The translations under genes were made by a program, and so were the position numbers. DNA of 5,074 nucleotides from NCBI GenBank assembly GCA_902795665.1, contig CADBMA010000123.1, positions 1-5,074 of the forward strand, written 5' to 3'. This stretch comes from an uncultured Rhodospirillales bacterium. GTDB taxonomy: Bacteria > Pseudomonadota > Alphaproteobacteria > RF32 > CAG-239. Below the pieces are notes generated by a model. It did not search any database. It was not told the origin of the DNA and saw only the letters and a list, made by a program, of their open reading frames with translations. The first letter of the stretch is position 1; each line of letters begins with the position of its first letter. Positions 1-5,074 of the stretch are shown here, piece after piece.

Positions 1-25
1 AATTGTGGCGGCATTTTTTTTATAT

Positions 26-51
26 AAAAAAAGGAAGCATTATGCTTCCTT
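26..51 (-). terminator. Intrinsic terminator after the 73-552 gene
   Basis: Read on the minus strand, arms at 42-49 and 33-40 (GGAAGCAT / ATGCTTCC, separated by one base) can form a stem of 6 bp or more once a realistic loop is left open. The stem is followed by seven T residues (26-32). It sits about 22 bp beyond the stop codon of the minus-strand gene 73-552, which is where its transcript should end. A-rich sequence just before the stem makes it a weaker candidate for the opposite direction. Confidence 0.75.
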
Positions 52-72
52 AACTGCGCACTACGAAATACA

Positions 73-552
73 CTACATGTGTACTCCGTAATATCGAATC
101 TTGGCTGATTCGTGAGGCGCACATCTTTTTTCGAATTTTTCGCCATCGAACACGGCAATCATGTTCAGGCTGGCAAAATAGTCGCCCTCGATGATGGGGC
201 ATTGGAGTTGTTTCAGGCGTCGGTTTAGTTCGTCCCTGATCGCAAAGAGTTTCTCGAAAAACTCAATGGTTGGGAGCGAGGTCTCTTTGGCGATAAACCG
301 AGGCATGAAGCTGCTTTCGCACAGCTCAACGTATGCCAATGAATCTTGGAACGGGAAAATTCCGATAGGGCTTTTCTCCCGTCCTTCTTCGAAGGAAACC
401 CTTGTGAGGGCTCCGTCAACCTTGCAGAGAAGGTCGAAAGAAGCATTCGTTTGTTCTTTCTTGATTGCCTCGGCGATTTCGCTGAGGCTGATACCGTGTT
501 TTTTCATTAGTTCTACGATTTGCAGAACTTTACCATGTTTTTGATTGTTCAT
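73..552 (-). CDS. Hypothetical protein, helical N-terminus, possible degenerate DUF1566/Lcl-like C-terminus
   Basis: The function is not recognised. The product is 159 residues with no signal peptide or membrane segment, so it is probably cytoplasmic. Residues 8-33 (KVLQIVELMKKHGISLSEIAEAIKKE region) form two amphipathic helices around a short turn, in the style of a helix-turn-helix or small coiled element. Residues about 92-159 weakly resemble the Lcl_C/DUF1566 pattern: LPT at 93-95 followed by an acidic residue, a helical stretch with LN at 109-110, GDYFAS at 123-128 where that family has a Y/W-W-S-S block, then an FDG-type turn (135-137) and a final IRYY. The resemblance is by eye only and the tryptophans typical of the family are missing. 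The ATG at 552 is the first in frame, but no Shine-Dalgarno sequence precedes it; the leader is almost pure A/T. Codon use looks more G+C-rich than the C39-like neighbour, which could mean transfer. The gene has its own candidate promoter (588-616) and terminator (26-51), so it is probably monocistronic. Confidence 0.7.
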   Translation of the reverse strand: MNNQKHGKVLQIVELMKKHGISLSEIAEAIKKEQTNASFDLLCKVDGALTRVSFEEGREKSPIGIFPFQDSLAYVELCESSFMPRFIAKETSLPTIEFFEKLFAIRDELNRRLKQLQCPIIEGDYFASLNMIAVFDGEKFEKRCAPHESAKIRYYGVHM

Positions 553-587
553 AATAATTAAAATTTAAAAATTAAACACTATTGGAC

Positions 588-616
588 AATATAATCTACT
601 TTTTGACAAAAATCAA
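588..616 (-). promoter_or_regulatory. Candidate sigma-70-type promoter for the 73-552 gene
   Basis: On the minus strand TTGATT (611-616) and TATATT (588-593) are separated by exactly 17 bp, matching the sigma-70 consensus at 4 of 6 and 5 of 6 positions. Transcription would start near 580, giving a leader of about 28 nt before the ATG at 552. The region is very A/T-rich, so chance matches are likely. Spacing and position are the main support. Confidence 0.45.
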
Positions 617-629
617 GATATTTTTTAAT
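603..629 (+). promoter_or_regulatory. Candidate promoter for the C39-like gene, overlapping the divergent promoter
   Basis: A perfect TTGACA (603-608) is followed after 15 bp by TTTAAT (624-629, 5 of 6 to consensus). The spacer is short, so this is a weak call. Alternative -10-like hexamers (TATTAT at 644 and 649) lack a good -35. The TTGACA overlaps the divergent gene's -35 region, and 603-616 reads as a small inverted repeat (TTGA-N6-TCAA), so one factor could in principle affect both genes. Confidence 0.3.
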
Positions 630-712
630 TATATTTTTACTCATATTATATTATAGTTTTTCATCAAATTAGAGTACACAGATTATATTTACAAAACAAA
701 TTGGAGTACAAC

Positions 713-1255
713 ATGAAAAGAATTCCCGAATATTTTGGCGAGCAACCGTCTATTTCTCTTGACTCAGTTGCCTCTGTTCCGCCGCGCTTGCTGCGTCAGG
801 AACGAGATTGGACTTGCTCGGTTGCCTGTATTCGTACAATTTTATCGGCCATGGAAACAGAAATTCCTTCTGAAAATGATTTTATACAAAAATATGCGCT
901 TGAAGTTGGAGGTCATTATACCGAAGAAATTCTCCAAAAAAAAATGTTTGGCAAAAACAAAAATATAGTTACAAAACGCGACTTTCCCCATCAAGATATA
1001 TCGCCGTCAACACTAAATAAATTATTGCAAGAAAAATACCTGATTATGGCAGAATGTATGTACAATTATGCTCATTGGGTGGTAATCTTGGGTTATTTCA
1101 GCCCTTGCAACCGATGTGATATTGAAGAACATCAGATTTTGCTGTACGACCCTTATTATGATATGGTCAGATTGGTGATTGCAGATGAATTTTTTACAAT
1201 GTGGTGTGATCCAAGCGGGCACAAACAAGAGTTTATCGCGGTCAAAAAAAACTAA
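713..1255 (+). CDS. Papain-fold C39-like cysteine peptidase family protein
   Basis: The 180-residue product has the layout of a papain-like C39/C39-like domain, similar to the family that includes GUCD1-type proteins. Gln29 lies six residues before Cys35 in QERDWTCSVACIRTIL, the oxyanion Gln/nucleophile spacing of papain-fold enzymes. His121 lies in AHWVVILGY and Asp146 in LLYDPYYD, completing a Cys-His-Asp triad in the expected order. There is no signal peptide or membrane segment, so it acts in the cytosol unless exported by another route. The ATG at 713 is chosen because GGAG (703-706) lies six bases upstream. A TTG at 701 in the same frame would put that Shine-Dalgarno inside the gene. 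True C39 peptidases usually trim double-glycine leaders as part of an ABC exporter, but no transporter or precursor is seen here. The substrate is therefore unknown, and a maturation protease, an effector-like enzyme or a non-proteolytic relative are all possible. Six cysteines (35, 39, 115, 132, 135, 165) include a C-N-R-C pair at 132-135. Confidence 0.7.
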   Translation: MKRIPEYFGEQPSISLDSVASVPPRLLRQERDWTCSVACIRTILSAMETEIPSENDFIQKYALEVGGHYTEEILQKKMFGKNKNIVTKRDFPHQDISPSTLNKLLQEKYLIMAECMYNYAHWVVILGYFSPCNRCDIEEHQILLYDPYYDMVRLVIADEFFTMWCDPSGHKQEFIAVKKN

Positions 1256-1272
1256 TTACTCTTTAGTCATTA

Positions 1273-1307
1273 TCTTTATATTATAAAGAATTGGTTTCAG
1301 TTTTTTT
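1273..1307 (+). terminator. Weak AT-rich hairpin downstream of the C39-like gene
   Basis: TCTTTATA (1273-1280) and TATAAAGA (1282-1289) are complementary but contain almost no G/C, and the T-run (1301-1307) begins 11 bases after the stem rather than directly behind it. Its position 18 bp past the stop codon is right for a terminator, but the structure is poor. It could serve only as a weak end point between convergent units. Confidence 0.2.
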
Positions 1308-1319
1308 CGTGTCTTGACT

Positions 1320-1501
1320 TCATGCGACCGTATATGTTTTTTTTGTTATTCTGGAAATAGATCTTTTTAATAACGTCTCTTTTTCTGTCTCTGGCATCAA
1401 TGGCAGAGATGAAATTATTTGATAGTCTAAACAGACATCCTCATATAACAGTTGACTTTTACATTGACAGTTCCGTCCATGTTCAAGGTATCTTCGCTCA
1501 T
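1320..1501 (-). pseudogene. Small frameshifted reading frame (about 60 codons if repaired)
   Basis: An ATG at 1501 has a good Shine-Dalgarno (AAAGAGG ending six bases upstream) and starts MSEDTLNMDGTVNVK, but this frame stops after 24 codons (stop at 1427-1429). The -1 frame is open from 1511 down to a TGA at 1320-1322 and reads plausibly as protein (LLYEDVCLDYQIISSLPLMP and on to a basic, Ser/Thr/Lys-rich end). The two frames meet at a run of four A (minus strand, 1457-1460). Adding one A there gives a continuous protein of 60 residues with an acidic N-terminus and a basic C-terminus. I do not recognise the product. It may be a decayed small gene, an assembly error in a homopolymer, or a frame that shifts by slippage. 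The 24-residue product alone is the other option. It lies just beyond the terminator of the candidate RNA, so it would need its own promoter or readthrough. Confidence 0.35.
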
Positions 1502-1532
1502 ATGTTCCTCTTTATCGTTATTAAATTCAAAC

Positions 1533-1559
1533 AAAAAAGCCGCTTTGATGAGAAGCGAC
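1533..1559 (-). terminator. Intrinsic terminator at the 3' end of the candidate small RNA
   Basis: On the minus strand GTCGCTT (1553-1559) pairs with AAGCGGC (1539-1545) over 7 bp with one G-U pair and a 7-base loop, followed directly by six T (1533-1538). This is a canonical rho-independent terminator. No intact long gene ends here; the nearest upstream structure is the large imperfect inverted repeat at 1561-1695. It therefore argues that a non-coding transcript is made from this strand. Confidence 0.7.
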
Positions 1560-1720
1560 TGGAAGTTTGAACCTACCGATAGATAGTGCAGCATATTAGC
1601 TGAAAAGCATATTTTGCCGCCTTCCAGCCACATCAACCAGAAAGCGTGCAAAATTTTCGTCTTCGCACAGAAGCTATCGGAGAGGGTTCAAATCCTCAGG
1701 CAAGTAATCATCTTACCCAC
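1533..1720 (-). ncRNA. Candidate structured small RNA, about 188 nt, with 6S-like rod and bubble
   Basis: Distant segments on the minus strand pair in nested order. GGATTTGAACC (1695-1685) pairs with 1573-1561, leaving a two-base bulge. CCGATAG (1680-1674) pairs perfectly with 1582-1576. ATTTTGC (1654-1648) pairs perfectly with 1617-1611. GCTTTCT (1645-1639) pairs with GGAAGGC (1625-1619) using two G-U pairs. The last two helices form a terminal arm with a 13-base loop. Between outer and terminal helices is an asymmetric bubble of 19 and 28 bases; its 3' side can form a small CAGC/GCTG hairpin. The transcript ends in the terminator at 1533-1559. Size and the closing stem, bubble and terminal arm layout recall 6S RNA, the RNA polymerase-binding regulator, but I cannot align it to known 6S sequence and the 5' end is a guess. 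Alternatives are a regulatory RNA of a new family or a MITE-like element with imperfect terminal inverted repeats. Reading frames across it have no ribosome binding site and would cross the terminator. Confidence 0.45.
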
Positions 1721-1726
1721 AAAAAC

Positions 1727-1753
1727 TTTATGAAAAAATAATGTAAAAGTAAA
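1727..1753 (-). promoter_or_regulatory. Weak candidate promoter for the small RNA
   Basis: On the minus strand TTTACT (1748-1753) and CATAAA (1727-1732) match the sigma-70 hexamers at 4 of 6 each with a short 15 bp spacer. A start near the G at 1720 would follow. It lies between the secF terminator and the structured RNA, the only place a dedicated promoter could be, but the hexamers are poor and the region is A/T-rich. Confidence 0.22.
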
Positions 1754-1765
1754 AGTTTTTTTTAT

Positions 1766-1804
1766 AAAAATATCCCTCGGAATAATCTGTTCCGAGGGAT
1801 ATTT
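1766..1804 (-). terminator. Strong terminator of the yajC-secD-secF operon
   Basis: A perfect 15 bp inverted repeat (1768-1782 with 1790-1804, core TATCCCTCGGAA) encloses a 7-base loop. On the minus strand it runs into a run of five T (1766-1770, partly inside the stem). It begins 17 bp past the secF stop codon, so it ends the sec transcript and insulates it from the small-RNA region. On the plus strand no T-run follows, so it is called for the minus strand only. Confidence 0.85.
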
Positions 1805-1820
1805 AATCTGTTATAAATAA

Positions 1821-2759
1821 CTAATCAACGTTGCCGAAAGGATTGACATTTTTTTCAGCATTTTGACTGGCGCGCAGATTAAACAAATTCATCAAAGTTG
1901 TTGAAACATAAATTGAAGAATAAGTTCCGACAATTACGCCCCAAACAATTGTGAACGAAAAACTGCGCAGAGTATCACCGCCAAAGGCAAACAAAGAAAC
2001 TGCCGCCAGCAAAGTAGTAATACCGGTCAAAATTGTCCGCGAAAAGATATCATTTGTACTCTTATTCAACAAATCATATTGCGGCATCTTTTTAAATTTG
2101 CGCAAATTTTCTCTGATGCGGTCATAATTGACTACCGTATCATTAATTGAATAACCGGCCAAAGTCAAAATTGCAGCTACAGTCGTCAAACTGATGTCAA
2201 AACGAAACAAAGATAACAATCCGACGGTTATCAACAAGTCGTGTGTCAATCCCACCAGAGCTCCAATTGCAAACTGCCACTCAAAGCGGAACCATACATA
2301 CAGACAAATGGCCAAAACCGCTATTGCCGAAGCAATAACGCCGGCTTTTTTCAGCTCATCACCAACCTGCGGTCCAACCAGCTCAACTCTGCGATATTCA
2401 TAACCATCACCCAATACTTCTTTTATTTTGTTGACGGCGGCCATTTGTGCTTTTTCATCAACTTCTTTAGTTTGAGCGCGAATCATCATCTCATTGTTTT
2501 CTTCTCCGATTGATTGCAAATTGAGATCATCAAGATTAATGGCAGCCAGCTTTTGGCGCATCTCTTCCATATTAATGGCCTCATCACTTTTTACCTCAAC
2601 CAAAATACCGCCTGAAAAATCAATTCCATAATTAAACCCATTGAAAGCAATGCTCCAAATTGCAACTATACACATAACAATTGAAATGGCATAGCCCAAT
2701 TTGCGAAACTTCAAGAAATCAATGTTGGTGTCTTTTGTCACCCAGCTAAACATTTTCAT
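1821..2759 (-). CDS. secF: Protein translocase subunit SecF
   Basis: SecF, with SecD and YajC, forms the inner-membrane accessory complex of SecYEG that uses the proton gradient to draw exported proteins out on the periplasmic side. From the chosen start the product is 312 residues, normal for the family. TM1 (about 21-38) is followed by the GIDFSGG motif (45-51), a periplasmic P1 domain, the GPQVGDELKKAG segment (129-140), then five further membrane helices. The hallmark AGYSINDTVVNYDRIREN (201-218) holds the conserved Asp of the membrane core. The frame can be opened at a TTG at 2777, but the AAAGAGG Shine-Dalgarno overlaps that region and sits eight bases before ATG 2759; ATG 2765 is too close to it and ATG 2753 too far. 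It begins 19 bp after the secD stop codon and is the last gene before the terminator at 1766-1804. Confidence 0.96.
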   Translation of the reverse strand: MKMFSWVTKDTNIDFLKFRKLGYAISIVMCIVAIWSIAFNGFNYGIDFSGGILVEVKSDEAINMEEMRQKLAAINLDDLNLQSIGEENNEMMIRAQTKEVDEKAQMAAVNKIKEVLGDGYEYRRVELVGPQVGDELKKAGVIASAIAVLAICLYVWFRFEWQFAIGALVGLTHDLLITVGLLSLFRFDISLTTVAAILTLAGYSINDTVVNYDRIRENLRKFKKMPQYDLLNKSTNDIFSRTILTGITTLLAAVSLFAFGGDTLRSFSFTIVWGVIVGTYSSIYVSTTLMNLFNLRASQNAEKNVNPFGNVD

Positions 2760-2778
2760 TTTCATATCCTCTTTCAAA

Positions 2779-4323
2779 TTAAATAGGCAATTTGGTTGGT
2801 TTGTATTTATTAATCCAACCGGTAATAATCAGGCGTGTAACCGTAACCGATGTAAACATCGAGGTTGCAATACCAATTGCCAATGTTACGGCAAAACCTC
2901 TAACCGGACCGGTGCCGAAATACAACAAAACAAAAGCGGCAACCAAAGTAGTGAGGTTAGAGTCGATAATTGTTCCCCATGCTTCGGTAAAACCGGCCTC
3001 TGCCGCATCGCGGGTAGAGCGTCCGTGATTAACTTCTTCGCGCATTCTTTCAAAAATCAGCACGTTGGCATCAACGGCCATACCAATTGTTAAGATAACA
3101 CCGGCTATACCTGGCAAAGTAAGTGTTGCGCCGATAACGCTCAAAACTCCAAGCATGAGTAAAAGGTTCAAAAATACGGCAAATGTGGTAAATATTCCAA
3201 AAAGTCCATAAGCTGCAATCATGAAAATTACAACAAAAACCAATCCGATAATCGATGCTGTCAGTCCGGCATTAATTGAGTCGGCTCCCAAACCGGCACC
3301 AACAGTCCTCTCTTCAAGAACTTCAAGCGGTGCAGGAAGAGCACCTGAACGCAATAACATTGCTAATTCGTTTGCCGATTCGATAGTAAAGTTTCCGGAA
3401 ATAACACCGGAACCACCGGTAATCGGGCTGTTGATGTTAGGTGCGGAAATTACTTCATTATCCAAAACAATAGCCAATCTTTCATTAACATTTTTAGAAG
3501 TTGCTTCCCCAAATTTTTTGGCCCCGAAACTGTCAAATTTGAAGCCTACAACCGGCTCACCGTTTTGGAACGATGCATTGGCATCGACCAAATGTTCGCC
3601 GGTAACCACAGCCTTGCGGCTGATAACATAGGTTTCTCCGCCATCACCTTTAATTAGGCGAGAATCGCTGCTTAGCTTTCCGCGTGTAGCCTCAGCAGCT
3701 GTTGTACGGCTATCAACCAAGTTGAAAGACAATTTTGCGGTTTTGCCAAGCAAAGATTTAACATATTCCGGATTTTGTTCTCCCGGCAGCTGTACGGTAA
3801 TGCGATCAGCCCCCTGACGCTGGATTGACGGCTCTTTAGTGCCAGCGGCGTCAATACGACGGCGTACAATCTCAATTGATTGATCTACAATTTTTGCTTT
3901 CAACTCATTTAATGCCTGTTCACTATAAGCAATTTCGATAACGCCTTCCGGAGTTTCGGCAACATTCAGACCTTCTTCCATTTTTTTGAACAAAGAAACG
4001 GCTTTAGTGCGAGCATTGAGGTTGTCAATTTTAACTTTCACACTGTCTGCTCCGGTTTTCAAGCTTTGATAACGTATTTTATTTTCGCGCAAAGCCTGAC
4101 GAGCAGAATCTTCAACAGTTGACATTCTTTCTTTCAAAACGTCATCAATCTTAACCTGCAATAGCAAATTGGATCCTCCTTGCAGGTCAAGCCCCAAATT
4201 CACCGGTTTCCACCATTTGGGCAACTCAATTCGGCTACCCAAAAAGTTCGGAAAGGCGAAAAATACTCCGGCCAAACAAATGGCAAGAATAATATAAATT
4301 CTGGTTTTAGATAGTTTATACAT
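2779..4323 (-). CDS. secD: Protein translocase subunit SecD
   Basis: SecD is the larger partner of SecF. Its periplasmic P1 domain binds translocating polypeptide and its membrane domain couples proton flow to that movement. The 514-residue product is full length: TM1 (about 8-25), the NLGLDLQGG motif (42-50), a long periplasmic region containing VDQSIEIVRRRIDAAGTKEP (146-165) and DRITVQLPG (173-181), and a C-terminal block of five helices (about 353-500). Within it GMAVDANVLIFERMREE (414-430) carries the conserved Asp418, equivalent to the proton-pathway Asp of E. coli SecD. The ATG at 4323 has AGAGGG seven bases upstream. It lies 14 bp after yajC and 19 bp before secF, so the three are almost certainly cotranscribed. 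No disruption is seen. Confidence 0.97.
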   Translation of the reverse strand: MYKLSKTRIYIILAICLAGVFFAFPNFLGSRIELPKWWKPVNLGLDLQGGSNLLLQVKIDDVLKERMSTVEDSARQALRENKIRYQSLKTGADSVKVKIDNLNARTKAVSLFKKMEEGLNVAETPEGVIEIAYSEQALNELKAKIVDQSIEIVRRRIDAAGTKEPSIQRQGADRITVQLPGEQNPEYVKSLLGKTAKLSFNLVDSRTTAAEATRGKLSSDSRLIKGDGGETYVISRKAVVTGEHLVDANASFQNGEPVVGFKFDSFGAKKFGEATSKNVNERLAIVLDNEVISAPNINSPITGGSGVISGNFTIESANELAMLLRSGALPAPLEVLEERTVGAGLGADSINAGLTASIIGLVFVVIFMIAAYGLFGIFTTFAVFLNLLLMLGVLSVIGATLTLPGIAGVILTIGMAVDANVLIFERMREEVNHGRSTRDAAEAGFTEAWGTIIDSNLTTLVAAFVLLYFGTGPVRGFAVTLAIGIATSMFTSVTVTRLIITGWINKYKPTKLPI

Positions 4324-4337
4324 AAAACAACCCTCTT

Positions 4338-4724
4338 TTATTTATTTTTTTTAACTTTAGAAACTTTTTTTCCCGTCGCAGTTGTGTTTGAAGATTTTGA
4401 TTGTGGCACAACATCGGAAGAATCAGCCATACCGCGCACGGTAAAACGATCAACGCTTACAACAACGCCCTCAGCAATTTTAACATCTAATTTGTCGCCA
4501 TTGGCTTTTTCAACCACTCCGATAATTCCGCCGCCGGTAACAATTTTGTCACCTTTTACAATTGCAGCCAGCATAGCTTCGTGCTGCATAATTTTTTTCT
4601 TTTGCGGGCGAATTAAGATAAAATAAAAAACCATAAAAATCAGAAGCAGCTGCACAATCATTCCAACGGTAGAATTGGCGGAAATGGCTCCGGCGCTTTG
4701 AGCAAAAGCATCACTAATCAACAT
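4338..4724 (-). CDS. yajC: Sec translocase accessory protein YajC
   Basis: YajC is a small single-span inner-membrane protein that associates with SecD and SecF. The 128-residue product has a short N-terminal segment, one membrane helix (about 18-38), the conserved IRPQKKK junction (38-44) and a cytoplasmic YajC domain with GDKIVTGGGIIGVV (58-71) and a GVVVSVDR segment (86-93). The C-terminal tail from about residue 105 is Ser/Thr/Lys-rich, ends in KKVSKVKKNK, and is longer than in the compact enterobacterial protein. A GTG at 4757 would extend the frame by 11 residues, but GAGGAG six bases before the ATG at 4724 fixes that ATG as the likely start. It is the first gene of the yajC-secD-secF unit; a candidate promoter lies at 4759-4786. 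Confidence 0.95.
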   Translation of the reverse strand: MLISDAFAQSAGAISANSTVGMIVQLLLIFMVFYFILIRPQKKKIMQHEAMLAAIVKGDKIVTGGGIIGVVEKANGDKLDVKIAEGVVVSVDRFTVRGMADSSDVVPQSKSSNTTATGKKVSKVKKNK

Positions 4725-4758
4725 ATTTTTCTCCTCAATTACACTAAAACTAGACACG

Positions 4759-4786
4759 AATATACACCAATATCAGCAGATAACAA
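4759..4786 (-). promoter_or_regulatory. Candidate promoter of yajC-secD-secF
   Basis: On the minus strand TTGTTA (4781-4786) and TATATT (4759-4764) are spaced 16 bp apart and match sigma-70 hexamers at 4 of 6 and 5 of 6. Transcription would start near 4752, giving a leader of about 28 nt to the yajC ATG at 4724. No terminator is visible between the upstream LytM gene and this site, so readthrough from upstream may also feed the operon. Confidence 0.4.
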
Positions 4787-4822
4787 CATATAAAAGCCAA
4801 AACTTCAACAGATTTTTTGCAT

Positions 4823-5074
4823 TTATTGCAAATAAGCAGTCGGATTTACCGGATTTTTACCGGCGCGAATTTCAAAGTGCAGCTGCGGACTATTAACACC
4901 GCCGGTTGTGCCAACGGTAGCAATTTTTTCACCGCGGACTACGCGCTGCCCCTTTTTCACCAAAAGTTTTTCGTTATGCGCATATGCCGTAATCCAGCCA
5001 TCATCGTGGCGCACCAATATCAGATTGCCAAAACCTTTAAGCTCATTTCCGGCATAAGCAACGGTGCCTTTGTC
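4823..5074 (-). CDS. LytM/M23-domain protein, NlpD-like C-terminus (partial, 5' end outside window)
   Basis: Only the last 83 residues are present; the frame is open to the window edge. They are the C-terminal half of a LytM (peptidase M23) domain: GTVAYAGNELKGFGNLILVRH (3-23), the YAHN motif (31-34), a KKGQRVVRGEKIATVGTTGG strand-turn stretch (40-59) and LHFEIR (65-70), ending NPVNPTAYLQ. Active M23 enzymes have His-x-His here; this protein has Q64-L-H66, so the first His is missing. The closest pattern I know is E. coli NlpD (R-L-H-F-E-I-R), a non-catalytic LytM protein that activates a cell-wall amidase in the periplasm. An amidase-activator role in septal peptidoglycan cleavage is therefore more likely than hydrolysis, but the upstream zinc-ligand motif cannot be seen. 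A TTG inside the frame at 5017 is not a real start. It lies about 98 bp upstream of yajC, an arrangement seen in alphaproteobacteria. Confidence 0.88.
   Translation of the reverse strand, partial: DKGTVAYAGNELKGFGNLILVRHDDGWITAYAHNEKLLVKKGQRVVRGEKIATVGTTGGVNSPQLHFEIRAGKNPVNPTAYLQ

Noticed and set aside
191..544. 117-codon plus-strand reading frame opposite the 73-552 gene
   Set aside because: It is antisense to a gene with its own matching promoter and terminator, and its translation (Ser/Cys/Phe-rich) looks like a shadow frame.
1427..1651. 74-codon minus-strand reading frame across the small RNA region
   Set aside because: It starts at a TTG with no ribosome binding site, and runs through the helices and straight across an intrinsic terminator. 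Its last 24 codons coincide with the better supported small frame starting at 1501.
1561..1695. MITE-like element bounded by imperfect inverted repeats
   Set aside because: No target-site duplication is visible at the edges, and the internal sequence contributes additional nested helices and a following terminator, which fits an RNA better. It is kept only as an alternative in the ncRNA entry.
1675..1697. GGTTCAAATCC block resembling a tRNA or tmRNA T-arm on the plus strand, with a similar block on the minus strand at 1561-1581
   Set aside because: The T-stem pairs poorly in both copies, no matching acceptor strand or anticodon arm lies at the right distance, and no tag-coding sequence is visible. 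The two blocks are better explained as the two arms of one long helix.
2194..3631. Several plus-strand reading frames opposite secF and secD
   Set aside because: They are antisense shadows of well conserved sec genes, with low-complexity or implausible protein sequence and no ribosome binding sites.
4811..4830. Hairpin TTTGCA/TGCAAA overlapping the stop codon of the LytM gene
   Set aside because: The stem is only 6 bp and A/T-rich with no T-run behind it on either strand, so it is not a convincing terminator.

Overview
This window looks like chromosome from a low-G+C alphaproteobacterium, possibly a host- or gut-associated lineage. The main evidence is the minus-strand gene order at the right-hand end: a LytM/M23-type protein, then yajC, secD and secF as separate genes. 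That order is familiar from alphaproteobacterial genomes. The placement is an inference from gene order and composition, since no rRNA or other phylogenetic marker is present.

The right two thirds (about 1766-5074, all minus strand) is a housekeeping envelope block. It starts with the 3' end of a LytM-domain protein at the window edge, whose C-terminus resembles the amidase activator NlpD rather than an active hydrolase. After a gap of about 100 bp with a candidate promoter come yajC, secD and secF, tightly spaced with clear ribosome binding sites. A strong hairpin terminator follows secF directly. SecD, SecF and YajC form the accessory complex of the SecYEG translocon that uses the proton-motive force to complete protein export.

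The left third (1-1320) is accessory-looking. A minus-strand hypothetical gene (73-552) carries its own terminator and a candidate promoter. It is divergent from a plus-strand gene (713-1255) whose product has the residue layout of a papain-fold, C39-like cysteine peptidase. Neither has a partner gene that fixes its function.

The stretch between the two blocks (1256-1820) has no intact long gene but is not empty. On the minus strand it holds a sequence of about 188 nt that folds into a long interrupted rod with a central asymmetric bubble and ends in an intrinsic terminator. This is a good candidate for a structured small RNA, with an architecture recalling 6S RNA. Just beyond it lies a small reading frame with a good ribosome binding site. 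It becomes a 60-residue protein if one base is restored in a short A-run. These two are the least explained parts of the window.

Several of the longest possible reading frames start too early. Ribosome binding sites argue for ATG starts at 713 (C39-like), 2759 (secF) and 4724 (yajC).
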